From: Diphasiastrum complanatum
Taxonomy: Eukaryota; Streptophyta; Lycopodiopsida; Lycopodiales; Lycopodiaceae
DNA: 64,000 bases
Assembly: GCA_029204225.1 (NCBI GenBank)
Contig: CM055097.1
Span: 63,485,662 to 63,549,661 of the forward strand
Direction: 5' to 3'
Below, one piece after another: positions 22,191 through 32,581 of this stretch (position 1 is the first letter of the stretch; each line of letters starts with the position of its first letter). Under the pieces are notes generated by a model, which was given only the letters and a program-made list of their open reading frames with translations, made no database searches and was not told the origin of the DNA. The position numbers and the translations under genes were made by a program.

Positions 22191-25100
22191 TTTATTAATG
22201 TCTTTGCCAAACGACATATAAGACTAATGAAGTACATGTCAAGTATGTGGTAACCATGGGAGCGTATAAAACGTCTCCAGACTGTAGTAAACAAAAACAT
22301 CTAGTACAAACTAAGAGACACGTATGCGGGACTGTGTGCATAGTAATCATATGTATCTATGTCAAGATGTCAAGGCTGTGCTGCTGCTGTGCGGATGCTG
22401 TAAAAAGAGGTAATGCGAGCCACAACATGGGAAAGCACTGGAGCCTGCCGACGTCATCTGTGAGCATGAGCATGTGCATGTGTAGTAGTAGTAGTATGCC
22501 TTTGCATAGAATGTTTGGTAATCCTGGTAGTGATGTGATGGTGGGAAGTACATTGTCTCTGATCTCTATGAGCATTAGCATGCAAGCGGCCATCATCCTC
22601 GTCGTCGTCAGAATCCTCATCCTCCTGTGCCAAATCATGCGATCTCCGCCTAGTAAAGAATGAAGTAATCAATGGCTGTGATGTAAGGTGCTGGGGTGTC
22701 CCGTATAAATCTCTCCGTAGGATGAACATCTCGCGTACCATCAGAGCGACACACCAAGGGTCCTCATAGGTTATGAGAGAGCGTAGAGTGGTAGGCATGT
22801 CTCGGAACAGACAATGATATCGTCCTTTGATCTCGTAGTATACAGGGCATCTAAAGATAAAGTGCTCCTCAGACTCCACCTCACCTAGAGAGCAAATCCG
22901 CTCCTCTCTGGGAATACCATGGAACCTCCCAGTCTCAATAGCTAGTTGATGAGAGGACACCCTAAGATGCCCCAACGTGAATCTGAGGCAATGTGACAAT
23001 CCTGAATCCAAGTAGCGTGGCATGACCGGGGTCCCTGATGCGTCTAGATCCAAGAAATGAGTCCGGTAGAAAGCTGGCTTAACCCCTAACTGGTTACGCC
23101 AAGTCCGCTCTAGATATGTGCGATAGAGGAAGCGTATGATATACTGATGGGTGCGTGAGGGAAGCGCTGTGATGGAGATGCCAAATGACGCAAGTAGGAG
23201 GTGAGATGCCTGAGAGAACCATGATAATAGATAGCCCTGATCATGAAGATGTTGTGAGGAGGATGATGCAACTTGTATGTATCGCCTGTCTATCTCTGGT
23301 AACGCCTGTATCCTCTGTATGTAGGTGATGAGCTGAAGAGCTGCCTCAATCTGTATAGGTGGAACTACAAACTTGGCCCGGAGAATCTCATGTGGAACAG
23401 AAGGCTTCGCTCAAATCAACCGAGCTAGCATGGTGGTCTGTAATCGTGAAAGACTGGCCCAGTGTGAGGAGGGGAGACCTATACACCATGTCTTTGCCGC
23501 ATATAAAGCTGTGGGGGTAACAATGGTATCAAAGAGGCGACACTTACTGCAAGCGTCCTGGATAAACTTCCGGTAGCAAAATTGCTCCAGCTGAACAAGG
23601 GAGGCATGTCCCTTCCCCAGTCGAGTGGTGGTGGCCTGTCTCATGCTAAAAGTAGGACCTGAGAAAAGGACTCCCAAGTATGTGTAGGAAGGGACCACCT
23701 CTAGAACTTGTCCGCCCAAAGTAAGCTCATGTCGCTGCATGAATGCCCGCGAAGTGTTGAAGACCATAACCTTGGTCTTCCCAATGTTCACCCTTAGGCC
23801 CCATCTGGTGCAAAACTCATGCAGGCAATCCAACTGTCGTTGTAGGCCCTCTCTGGTCGGTGAGACCAATACCACATCATCGGCATAAAGGAGGATAGCA
23901 ATCAAGATGTCTCCAAGCCTGCAGCCAGAACCACCACACTGTGTAATGACTCTCTCTAACTCATCAATATACAAGCCAAAGAGGACTGTTGAGAGGGAAC
24001 AACCCTGTTTCACCCCAATGGTGCTCCAAATGTGATCAAATATGCCACTACTACGCCGGAAACAACCCAGGACATGCTCACAAAGTGCCATCACAACAAG
24101 AATGATGTCGGTGGAGAAGCCGAGGTCTCAGAGTCTCTGGATGAGCAACAGAATCAAAGGCTTTCCTGAAGTCCACAGATGGTCGTGGAGATATAGAGAT
24201 AGGTGAGTCGGTAGGGACAATGAATGTACAGGCTAGTAGCATAATCAGTCCAAATGTGGAGGTCCTCCAGGAGAGGTGGTGGAGAGCGAGGAATGAACTC
24301 ACGTGCAAAAGCGCCCGAAGAAGAACTGAAAAGAAGGTCAATGAGATGTTTTCCTTCAGAATCATCATAGGAACGCTTCTTATGGTGGAGAGCACGATGG
24401 TAGGAGTGTCGAGAAGATCGAAGCAAATGTGGGGCATGGATGCGTGAATAGGCTACTGACTGATGGAGAGAACGACATTCGGTATCATACCATGGGGGGT
24501 GCAATGGTCGAGGTGTGCGTCGAGTCTTTTTGGGATGGGGTTTTGTGGGAAGGGTTAGTGATGCAGCCGTGTGGAGAGAGGTAGTGAGAAAATCAGCTTG
24601 GGTGTCGACTGGACTGTCGTGAGGAAAGGAGTGTAAAAGTGAAGCCAAGGATTGCCGGTACAGTGGCATGTAAGTGGGATCAAATGTGTACGTGGGTGCT
24701 CGGGTAAGCATGGGTAGTGTAGATGAATGAGTGGGTGGACGGTGGCCGATATCAAAGGAGAGAAATGAGTGATCAGAAAGGGTGGTGGGGGAAACGTGCA
24801 AGTCAGAAACTATGATGGTGACCCCATGAGATAGTCAATGACACTATGTCCTCCATTGTGAGGGTGGCATGCTCTTTCCAAACCAATATCCTGGCCTACG
24901 ATGCGAGTCCATATGTAGCGGGCCTGCTCGTCGTGTCGGATGAAGTCGATACTCGAATGGAGAGTCTCTCTGTACAAGCAGGCGACCCCACCTGAACCTC
25001 GTCCACTGTTCGATCTAGTCTCTCGTCGGAATGTTGAGTCCCATCTATATCCAGGAAAAGAGGGAAGCCCTCGCTGCTCTCGTGTGTCTCCATGAAGAAT

Positions 25101-26168
25101 AATATATCTCTGCCTGTAATAAAATCAACAAGGTCCCCTGCCGTAGAGGATGAGTGTATGTCAACACAATTCCACACTCCAATCCGAAGGTGGTGTGGAT
25201 GGGGCCCCGGGGTGCTCCCAACCTCGGGCACCCCAAATCCCTAGCATTGGGATCTGCCAGGAGCGCTATCAAGAAAGCGCACTCGCCCATCTCGATAAAT
25301 GACTCGTTTGCCAGACTCGCGGGCTGCCTGAAAGGCCTTACGCCTCTCCTCTACCTGGATATATGTGAGGTCGTCATCCATATACCTAGAGTGGTCTCGA
25401 GAAATATTGTGGCTTCGGCAATGGCATCTTGTGTGTCCACCCTGATGTTATGGGCCTTTTGCTCCTTTGACCTCTCTTCCAAAATGGTGGCTGAGATGAC
25501 GGAGGAGATTGGGGCGCTAGGCTTGGTGCCTTTCTTCAGGACTGCTGCCCATGAGTCTTTATGCTGCTCAATTTTACTCTCAAGCTCCCTTATCATGGTG
25601 GTGGATCTTGTTGTGAACACGATGAGCCATTCTAATTTTTTATATAAAAAACAGATTTAATGCACCTGAAATGGACCGTCCTACACCCGAAACATTTGGC
25701 AACCCACACAAATGTATTGCCCTTAATTAGAGCTTTATCTGATACCCATATTGCCCACGATTTTTTTTTTTAAAAACGTTTTTGAGAAACGCTGGTAAAA
25801 TCCAGAAACATGTTTCTGAACGCGTTTCCAGGTCGCAATGCAACTATGGTTAGGACTATCCTGGAAGCATCCAAATGCGGCCTCTCTTTAGTGTGCCAAA
25901 TTTAGGACATTCTCATTCCAAAATAGTCTTATCCATAAAAGGAATGTTCAAACTTAGTAGAATATAACCATAAAATGGTTGCAAGTTCTAAAAGTGAGCG
26001 GGTACTCAAAGAATTTTATTAGAAAAGCATGGAATGTGTGTCCATAATAGGGGAAGTCTGGAGAAAGATAGTAGGCTGAGTTAAGAAGGTGGGAAAGGAA
26101 GGGAAGAGAGAGGAAGAAGAAAGTGGGGGAAGGGGTATGGCGAGGAGTTGGAAGGGTCTTCAATGATT

Positions 26169-26218
<50 letters not shown>

Positions 26219-28151
26219 CCTTTTCAAGGTTAGAAGGTTGGCACCTTTCCTTCCGTTCATGATTGCGAACTTAAAGTCTTCTTTGATGCAACTAGTTGCA
26301 AAGGTTGTTTAGTTCATGATTATATGATTCCTCAGCTGTAGATGTAGATGAAATTATGAGAATGGTTTGTCTACAGACTACAAGTGAGAGGCAAATAGTG
26401 CAAAAGAGACAATGAATGGGTGGATTACCGTGATGAGCATAGCATATGTCATTAGTTTGACGTAAGCTTTTATACAAGCTTTCTCTCGTCGGCACCATCT
26501 CAAATTTCAACAGAGGATGCGGATTTTTCTCAAAACTAGTTTGGTCTTTTTGTAGTTACGATTATACTTGAAAATGCTGACTTTTGAAGATATGATTTAA
26601 CTTGTTTAGGGATTAGTGTCATGTTTTGATTAACTATTTTGAATAACGTGGAAGAATCAAGAGCTGATGTCATTCCACATATCATGGTGCATTTTTAATC
26701 AGGTTATGGAGAGTTTGGATCATGCACTAAGGCGAGGAGCCACAATCATTGCTGAATACTTGGGTGGGTCCATCACCTGTGATGCTTATCACATGACCGA
26801 TCCTCGATCGGATGGGCTTGGAGTTGCTACTTGTATAGAGAAAGCGCTCAGAGATGCAGGAATATCACCTGAGGAGGTATTTTTAGATGGTGGCCTATAG
26901 ATATGAAGTCAATTCTCTTATCAAGTAGAAAAGACTTATGGAAAGCATTAGACAGAATTACTAAGCAATGTTATGTGGGGACTTGTTTTCCATCCACTAT
27001 AGTGCTAATGAAGCTGTTTATCTGGAGTTAAGTATTATGAAAGCAATACTTCTTGGTTCACATGGTCGTAAAGAGCTAGTTTAAACCAGTTTGAAGCATC
27101 GATTATGTGTAATGTTTTGATGCTAGATGTGGGAATTTTCGTCTGGTAGTACTATAATTCACATATTCAAAATTGTTTTTACAGGTCAACTACATAAATG
27201 CACATGCCACTTCAACACCTGCTGGTGATTTAGCAGAGATTAATGCTTTAAAGAAGGTGTTCAAATACAGCTCGGAGATGAAAATGAATGCAACCAAGGT
27301 AAAGCTTTGTGATTCAGTCTGCAGCTTAGTCAATCCAGTAATATCATGAAATATATTAGGAAAGACATGACATATTTATAAGTGATGCTTTTGTGTATAT
27401 TTTGATCCGTAGTTCGTGATTTGACATGCAGAGTATGATAGGACACTCCCTTGGTGCCTCTGGTGGATTGGAGGCAATTGCAACCATTAAAGCCATAACA
27501 ACTGGCTGGGTTCATCCTACCCTCAACCAGTTTGTAAGTCCAGACTGCAATGTGAACGGCAAAGGAACTTTGAACCTTCTTTACTTTGAATTATCATAAT
27601 TGAACTATTTGCATATTGCAAGACGGGCAGAACTTTTCCATTATGATTTGCTTTTGAATTGTGTATTGCAGAATCCAGATCCTTCTGTACCCTTTGACAC
27701 TGTACCAAATGTGAAAAAACCACATCAAGTCAGTGCTGGTAAGAACCAATGAAAATGAATTTTCTCACAGACGTTTTATCACAAAAAGAATCTTGTGTAA
27801 GCCTTTGCTTGTTTTGATTTCTTGTATGAAACTGAAGATCAGTTGATCAATAGTTATACAACTGTAGTGAAAGTCTTTCTAGTTATTTTCAGGTCTTTAG
27901 TCCATGATAATGGATGTGTGAGTTGGAGACTTTGTCAGCTGCAAACTCCATGATGCTAAACACTTAACATCCTTTGATATGTGTATTTTGTCTGTATCTC
28001 AATTATGTGAAGATTTCAGACCAGCTGGAAGAGTTGCAAATGGTGCTGATTGTATTTGTAATTTTGTCTTGACACCTGTGCAGGCATTTCAAACTCCTTT
28101 GGATTTGGTGGCCATAATTCAGTTGCAGTGTTTGCACCCTTTCATCCATGA
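15898..28151 (+). CDS. KASI: 3-oxoacyl-[acyl-carrier-protein] synthase I, chloroplast (KAS I), 8 coding exons
   Basis: This enzyme condenses malonyl-ACP with growing acyl-ACP chains in plastid fatty acid synthesis, elongating from about C4 to C16. Joining the exons 15898-16090, 16172-16530, 16919-17350, 26703-26876, 27185-27298, 27432-27533, 27672-27738 and 28084-28151 gives 502 codons plus TGA with no frame conflict. Every intron is GT-AG. Residues 1 to about 70 are Ser/Ala-rich and fit a transit peptide. The thiolase-fold core starts near DPKKRVVITGMGLVS. The catalytic set is intact: Cys253 in STACATS, His393 in NAHATSTPAGD, Lys424 and His429 in GHSLGASGG. The C-terminus GFGGHNSVAVF is typical. 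KAS I fits better than KAS II, judged from the remembered sequence of the Arabidopsis enzyme, which has a similar length (about 473 residues). The only oddity is the 9.35 kb third intron. The start is the first ATG in frame; a second in-frame ATG follows three codons later. Confidence 0.95.
16172..16530 (+). CDS. KASI: KAS I exon 2
   Basis: It follows the acceptor GAAGCAG at 16171 and ends before GTGAGA at 16531. It encodes the conserved start of the mature enzyme (RVVITGMGLVSVLGSDV) and YIDGKNDRRLDDC. It ends in phase 0. Confidence 0.93.
16919..17350 (+). CDS. KASI: KAS I exon 3 (active-site cysteine)
   Basis: It follows the acceptor TTCAG at 16918 and ends before GTGAGT at 17351. It encodes ALVGSGMGGLKVF, the nucleophile motif SISTACATSNYC and SQRNNDPQTASRPWD. 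It is in phase 0 at both ends. Confidence 0.95.
18690..19430 (+). pseudogene. Ty3/gypsy RNase H and integrase zinc-binding remnant
   Basis: The frame at about 18755-18955 encodes EILTDHEILRYLCNQPELRG and ANALSNG, the C-terminal half of a gypsy RNase H (usually TDHKSL...ADALSR). After a degenerate linker, about 19290-19410 encodes GRPGI, KIYELFHRQFF and PSMKKDVQQYV, as in the gypsy integrase zinc-binding domain. Frameshifts and stops are present. The element is cut off at about 19430, where the hAT copy begins. It lies in KAS I intron 3. Confidence 0.8.
19430..22134 (+). pseudogene. hAT transposase copy 1 (BED finger, DUF659, dimerisation region), broken
   Basis: This copy is related over its length to the element at 57673-62543. 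A BED zinc finger lies at about 19580-19650 (RWRCLYCGRLF and RIRAHL). A DUF659-like stretch is at about 20140-20290 (VVTDNATNCKQM in a broken frame). The middle catalytic region is at 20422-20727 and includes RFAYYFLVLERLL and LVDREGCTLGLIY. The C-terminal hAT dimerisation motif is at about 21327-21480 (ACERKWSTWALYH and KRNRLSIEQC). Many frameshifts, stops and retained intron-like gaps show it is not functional. The left terminal repeat was not found. The right terminus reappears at about 25650-25848 beyond an inserted LINE. Confidence 0.8.
22135..22185. repeat. (GA)n microsatellite inside hAT copy 1
   Basis: About 25 GA units occur. The second hAT copy has a (TG)n(AG)n array at the equivalent place (61975-62109), so the array is probably carried by the transposon. 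Confidence 0.9.
22454..23053 (-). pseudogene. LINE C-terminal zinc-finger region (zf-RVT type)
   Basis: The frame encodes a Cys/His motif, CSLGEVESEEHFIFRC, at about residues 55-70, as in the zinc-binding region after plant LINE reverse transcriptases. It then has an acidic stretch and a His-rich tail. The stretch between it and the upstream reverse transcriptase frame is broken. Confidence 0.7.
23411..24094 (-). pseudogene. LINE reverse transcriptase palm region
   Basis: The 227-codon frame carries TIGVKQGCSLSTVLFGLYID, the catalytic LLYADDVVLVSP and the downstream GLRVNIGKTKVMVF, all in the order of non-LTR reverse transcriptases. The preceding motif, VDFRKAFDSVAH, lies in another frame at about 24150, so at least one frameshift separates them. 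The catalytic YADD itself is intact. Confidence 0.85.
24154..25231 (-). pseudogene. LINE endonuclease and linker region
   Basis: Overlapping minus-strand frames encode an apurinic-type endonuclease. The N-terminal part contains RIGVWNCVDIHSS and FFMETHESS (about 25180-25090), where WN and E are the usual metal-binding landmarks. The C-terminal part contains LSDHSFLSFD (about 24770), with the conserved SDH. The intervening endonuclease core is degraded. The rest is the linker leading into the reverse transcriptase. Confidence 0.7.
25650..25848 (+). mobile_element. 3' end of hAT copy 1
   Basis: The sequence matches 62350-62543 of hAT copy 2 and ends in GCAACTATG at 25848, the reverse complement of the terminal repeat CATAGTTGC. 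It shows that the copy at 19430-22185 and this end are one element split by the LINE. Confidence 0.75.
26170..26217. repeat. (GA)n microsatellite in KAS I intron 3
   Basis: About 23 GA units occur some 490 bp upstream of exon 4. Confidence 0.95.
26703..26876 (+). CDS. KASI: KAS I exon 4
   Basis: It follows AATCAG at 26702 and ends before GTATTT at 26877. It encodes VMESLDHALRRGATIIAEYL, DAYHMTDPRSDG and CIEKALRDAG. It is in phase 0 at both ends. Confidence 0.94.
27185..27298 (+). CDS. KASI: KAS I exon 5 (first catalytic histidine)
   Basis: It follows TTTTTACAG at 27184 and ends before GTAAAG at 27299. It encodes YINAHATSTPAGD with the catalytic His393 and ends at the conserved Lys424. Confidence 0.95.
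27432..27533 (+). CDS. KASI: KAS I exon 6 (second catalytic histidine)
   Basis: It follows CATGCAG at 27431 and ends before GTAAGT at 27534. It encodes SMIGHSLGASGGLEA with His429 and ends TLNQF. Phase 0. Confidence 0.95.
27672..27738 (+). CDS. KASI: KAS I exon 7
   Basis: It follows TATTGCAG at 27671 and ends before GTAAGA at 27739. It encodes NPDPSVPFDTVPNVKKPHQ and ends in phase 1. Confidence 0.93.
28084..28151 (+). CDS. KASI: KAS I exon 8 (C-terminus and stop)
   Basis: It follows CTGTGCAG at 28083. It encodes ISNSFGFGGHNSVAVF and ends HP-TGA at 28149-28151. The Gly-rich GFGGHN loop is a hallmark of ketoacyl synthases. Confidence 0.94.
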
Positions 28152-29010
28152 GAGGCTGGAGATTTCACAACCTTTAGGATAGATTGGAATCGGTTTCTCG
28201 TCTTAGGAGCACAAAATGCTCAAGTGAGAATGTCAGGTTTGGGTATAGATTTAGGACTATATATTTCATTTTTTCATCTGGCAAGATTTTGTACTGATAC
28301 AGGCTGTCACAAGGATAGTGTATACTTTTTTTGAATCAGCTATGTTAGGTACTACAGAACCATTCAAATCTCTGGCATCCACCATCCCTATAGACATTCA
28401 TAGCTTCTCTGCCTATCTAGAAACCTCCAAGTGACATTTTTGGGCAATGTTACTGCCAACCGTCAGTTGGCACTGTACTTCTCCATCGTCAAAAGGAGCA
28501 TTTGGAAAAGGAAGAACGAAATGCAAATAAAAGATTTTGAAAACTAAAGTGGGCTTTTGTTGATTTACATGCCTGTCTTTTACACTTGCATGAATTGTTT
28601 TACAATCACTAGCCAATAACACTAGCTGTTCACTTTGTCGTATAACACAGCATATAAATAGGAGTTTCTGTAGGATGTTTTTCAATTTGTCCAGTAGTTT
28701 CCTTTTAGTGACTGTTATTTCGACATTGGTAAGTACATGGCTGTAATCTCTATCGATGACCTCTTGAATGTGGTTGAAGTAAAGAAGGCCTTTCCCCTGG
28801 CGAAGGAGCAATTTTGAGTCTGAGTTTATGAATAGGTTTTGAGTTGAATTCTAAAACTTTGGAGGGCCAGAAGTTTTCACGTGCAGGGTAATGCAGCAGC
28901 TTATCATAGCTATGTGTTTCCACATGCGAGCTTGTTTTTTGGTTATGGAGAGCCTTTGAGCTTAACCTGTCCACTAAGGAAAAGGGTTGAGAGGAAGCTT
29001 GGGTAACGTC
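28152..29010 (+). other. KAS I 3' region
   Basis: The 3' UTR should begin here. An AATAAA hexamer lies at 28527-28532, but a closer unconventional signal may be used. A 132-codon minus-strand open frame (28811-28413) has no recognisable motif and is not called a gene. Confidence 0.4.
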
Positions 29011-29640
29011 TCAAGGGCACTCGCATGGATGTATGATCACTAGAATCCTCTTCAAATATGTAAATTTATTAAAATCATTTGCATAGAGTTTGTCACAAAT
29101 GTTTTTGAGAGGTGTAGCAAGGGGATTGATTTCTTTGGGCTTTAGTAAGTGCACAACAAAGAAGTTGTGTGGCAGTTGCAAACAGAGGTGAGGATAGAGA
29201 GCAACCTTGATGAATGCCACATCTTAGTCTAAAAGGTTTTGAGAACTTGCCGTTAAACATAATCCTTGAGTTGCTAGAATTGTGAAGAGCTTGAGTGATG
29301 GAAAGAGAGTATGGGAAAATCTCTAAGCACGCACAATAGCTACAGAGGTAGGATTGGGGAAAGGTGGACAGCCAAGTATTTAGCAATTTTTTAGGTAATG
29401 TTGAGTATTGTAAGGAGTGATAAACACATGGGTTCTCAATTTTATAGGTGAACTTCATTGGCCCTATAGAGACAATTGGGGGTAAACTTCTAGTGGCAAC
29501 AACTTTATTAACATGGTCAAGGACAACAACTTTAAATTTGTCCCAATTGTAGGTTGAAATGGTCTGGTCAACGATACTTCCATCAATCCTAGGGGTTTTA
29601 TTGAAGGGGAAATCTATAAGAGCTCAACCAAGCTCGTCCA
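29011..29640 (-). pseudogene. LINE reverse transcriptase fragment
   Basis: The minus-strand frame 29458-29093 holds GIHQGCSLSSPLFATATQLL, a non-LTR reverse transcriptase signature. Upstream, in another register, are NKTPRIDGSIV and PPIVSIGPMKFTYKI, similar to the start of the fingers/palm region (usually PGPDG and then PISL). The catalytic YADD segment is not preserved downstream. It continues weakly up to about 30100 as degraded coding sequence (29817-29614 open). Confidence 0.6.
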
Positions 29641-30366
29641 TTGTGGGGATACACATTTTGGTAATGATGTAATAATCGCATCATAGGCAACAACAATACT
29701 AGCTCCCATACTTTCAAGAGTATTGATGATCTCCACATAGTCACTCAATTCCATGTTATGCTTGAGAGCATAATAGCCTTGAGTGACTTGCCTTTTCTTG
29801 AGATATTTGAAGGGCAAAGGTAGATTAGCATTTTAAATCCAGTTAAATTGACCACGTTTCAAAGAATTAGTGGCCCGACGGTAGTCAATGCGTCTAAGGA
29901 CATTATGGCGTTTTGATTCTAGGTCAGAGTGGAGGCATGAGATTTTTAGGTAGATTATATCCTCACAGATGTTTTTAATTATAAGTCTAAAAAGATGTCA
30001 GATTTTGAGAGCTATCTCTTCTTACTCCTATCGTCTTTTCTAAGTATGACGTTGTAGTTATGGAGCTGAAAAGTAAGGTCTTGGGATAGGTTGAGAGCAA
30101 TCTTGATGGCTAGGATAGCAAAGTTGTTATAAGATAAGGCATTAAAATTATGAGTCTCAATAGAGAAATTGAAGATCCATGAGGAGATTTAAAGACGTAG
30201 AATCTGTCTAGTCTAGTAGATTGAAATCCCAAGTCTGTACAATAAATGGTCTACATGTGGTTTGGGAACTCGTAGGTCCCATGGCATCAACCATCTTATT
30301 AGTTGAAGTGAAGGACATCCATGAAACGTATTCCTATTGGATATGTGAGAGGGTCCATCAAAAAGC
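29641..30366 (-). other. Degraded sequence upstream of the LINE fragment
   Basis: Short minus-strand frames here (for example 29817-29614) are likely the endonuclease-to-reverse-transcriptase linker of the same LINE. No catalytic motif is visible, so the assignment is weak. Confidence 0.3.
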
Positions 30367-30930
30367 AATTGATCTCCTAAGATGTGGGTGATTGCACAAA
30401 GATCAAGCACTTGATGAATTTCAAGATCCATCTTCAAAAATCTAAGGCAAGAGCACATAGAACATGCATAAATCATTCACCAAAGTACATTCACATGTCA
30501 AGGCAACTCTGATGAAAAAAACTTAGTGTAGAAAAGGCTTGCTCTTGGGTAGAGAAAGAAAGCAACTAAAAGTGTATGTGTAGAATCTCACAAAATCTCC
30601 AAAAAACTAAGTGTATGGTTCTCTCTCACATACTAGTAGAAACTCGAGCTAGGGAGAGTGGAATATGATTGGACCGCTTTTTCCTCCTAATTTGATTTGC
30701 TTTAGTGACATACGGGCCCTCAAACTTGATTGGACCAATTTCATGGATCTCTCTCTTTTGATAGATCACATGATTTCATGACCACACATATGAAAGTGTC
30801 ACTCACCACTCGAGCTACATCACTCTCCAAATTTGGCTTAATCATCTAATAAGATGTGTCAATAGGCTAAAAAAGTCTAAACACCCCTAAACTCAACATA
30901 GATAGCTTTTACCAAATTTTCACATATATA
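30367..30930. repeat. Dispersed repeat R1, copy 1
   Basis: It is nearly identical in long stretches to 36143-36744, and partially to 54905-55170 (inverted) and 56120-56480 (direct). The right edge, CCAAATTTTCACA, ends in CA and on the other strand begins TGTGAAAATTTGG, as an LTR would. The opposite boundary is unclear. Confidence 0.7.
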
Positions 30931-30931
30931 T

Positions 30932-30982
30932 CCACACACACGCACACGCATGCACGCACACGCACGCGTGCACGCGCACACA
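30932..30982. repeat. Alternating purine-pyrimidine tract
   Basis: A run of TA, CA and CG dinucleotides (CACACGCACACGCATGCACG and following) directly follows repeat R1. It includes CGCACGCGTGCACGCGCACA, a strong Z-DNA-type sequence. Confidence 0.85.
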
Positions 30983-31373
30983 TTTCATTGTTAGTCAAAT
31001 AATACAGAAAAATCTAATGATCTGTTTAATCTTGTAAACTCTCAGATTACAATAAAGATATTGTTTACGGGATTGGGGATTAAGCAATAAATTCTCCAAT
31101 TTTCATTTTGTATATAGATATATAAAGGGATTTTAGGTGGATCATTTATCCAATTCACAGTGTAAGAGACAGATGTATAGTATAATATCATTGCGCTTAA
31201 TGCCCCAACTACTGTGCTCATAGGAATTTGTTGTAATGATCTAATTGATGTACACTTCAAGTAGTTTTATTGTATGAATTCACTTATTACACCAATGTGT
31301 AATCTTTATTTTATGGATCTATTGTGGATGCATATTGATTGTCGCTCTTCCTTTTTTTTGCATTTTTTATCTC

Positions 31374-32580
31374 TCATGAAGAGCCTAGAAGTGTCCAAGA
31401 TGCACTCCAATCAAAGGAGTGGTATGAAGCTATGGCAAAGGAGTATGATGCTTTGATTACCAACAACACCTGGGAGCTAGTGGATTCACTTACCAACAAG
31501 AACATTATTGAATGCAAGTCGGTGTTTAGAATCAAGTACAACAATGATGGTTCTATCAACAAGCCCAAAGCAAGGCTATGTACAAAAGGATATGCTCAAA
31601 TCCAAGGCCTTGACTATGAAGACACCTTTGCACCCGTTGCAAAGATGGTGACTATAAGAATCATCATCTCTATTGCATCTACTTCAAGTGGAAAATGTTC
31701 CAACTTGATGTCTCTCATGCTTTTCTTAATGTATATCTTGAGGAGGAGATATATACGGAGCAACCAGAAGGCTTTATATCAAGCAAGGTGAAGAATCCAA
31801 GGTTCGCCTACTCTTCAAAAGCTTATATGGGCTCAAGCAAGCCCCAAGATCATGGTATGCAGGCTCAACTCAGATCTCATCTCACTTGGATTTGTTCTAA
31901 GTGACTATGATCCTTCTATGTACATAAAGTTTGTGAATAGTGAACTTATCATTCTCATCATCTATGTAGATGACATCATCTTATGTGGAAGTTGCATGAA
32001 GTTAGTAGATGAGACTAAAAGCGCACTTGGTAGTGAATTCAAGATGCAAGATCTAGGAGAGCTTCACTACATTCTAGGCCTAGAGTTTATTTCAAGATCA
32101 TGCCTTCATTAGTCAATCTACATATGCTCTATCAATTTTGAAAAGTTTTATATGGCAAATTGTAAGAGAATAGATACACCTATGGAGCATATTGTAAAAG
32201 ATCTTAATAAAGGAGATGAAAGGTCCTTCAAGTGACATCCCAAGGTCTATCATTGGAAATCGGCCAAGAGAGTCTTGAGATATGTATCCTCTACATATGA
32301 TTATGGATTATTCTACAAAAGTGAGGATCTATCAATGGTTGCATACTCGGACTCAAGTTTTGCAAATGACAAGGTGGATAGAAAATCCACAAGTGCCTAC
32401 ACTATATTTCTTGGAGGAAATCTTGTATCTTGGCTATCCAAGAAACAAGACACTATTTCACTATCATCTTGTGAGGTCGAGTACAAGGCCCTTACAATAA
32501 CAACAAAAGAGGTGCTATGGATCAAAAGACTACTATTGGAGCTCAAGTGCATCAAAGATGAAGATCAAGATCTATGCTAA
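31374..32580 (+). pseudogene. Copia reverse transcriptase and RNase H remnant
   Basis: Reverse transcriptase starts at about 31374 with EEPRSVQDALQSKEWYEAM and continues with VFRIKYNNDGS and DYEDTFAPVAKM. After a frameshift it goes on with FQLDVSHAFLNVYLEEEIY at 31698, and the catalytic IIYVDDIILCGS lies near 31955. RNase H spans 32275-32580 with MVAYSDSSFANDKVDRKSTS and LSSCEVEYKAL. It is broken by three or more frameshifts and is missing gag, protease and integrase. The intervening 30983-31373 holds nothing that I recognise. Confidence 0.88.
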
Positions 32581-32581
32581 A

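Larger units (their letters stand above)
22186..25645 (-). mobile_element. LINE (non-LTR retrotransposon), antisense in KAS I intron 3
   Basis: On the minus strand the order is 5' coding region with a coiled-coil-like stretch (25620-25351), endonuclease N-terminus RIGVWNCVDIHSS (about 25180), endonuclease C-terminus LSDHSFLSFDIG (about 24775), reverse transcriptase and a C-terminal zinc-knuckle region. An AATAAA signal close to the 3' end reads as TTTATT at 22191-22196 on the plus strand. The element separates the two parts of hAT copy 1, so it inserted later. Frameshifts between domains show it is inactive. It would be transcribed against KAS I. Confidence 0.8.
17351..26702 (+). other. KAS I intron 3, about 9.35 kb, filled with nested transposons
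   Basis: The boundaries are GTGAGT at 17351 and the acceptor TTTTTAATCAG ending at 26702. The flanking exons join in phase 0 and continue the enzyme sequence (GAGVL then VMESLDHALRRG). The intron holds a gypsy RNase H/integrase remnant (18.7-19.4 kb), a hAT transposon copy (19.4-22.2 and 25.65-25.85 kb) and an antisense LINE (22.2-25.65 kb). The other introns are 81-388 bp. 17351-18690 and 25850-26165 are otherwise non-coding. Confidence 0.9.
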
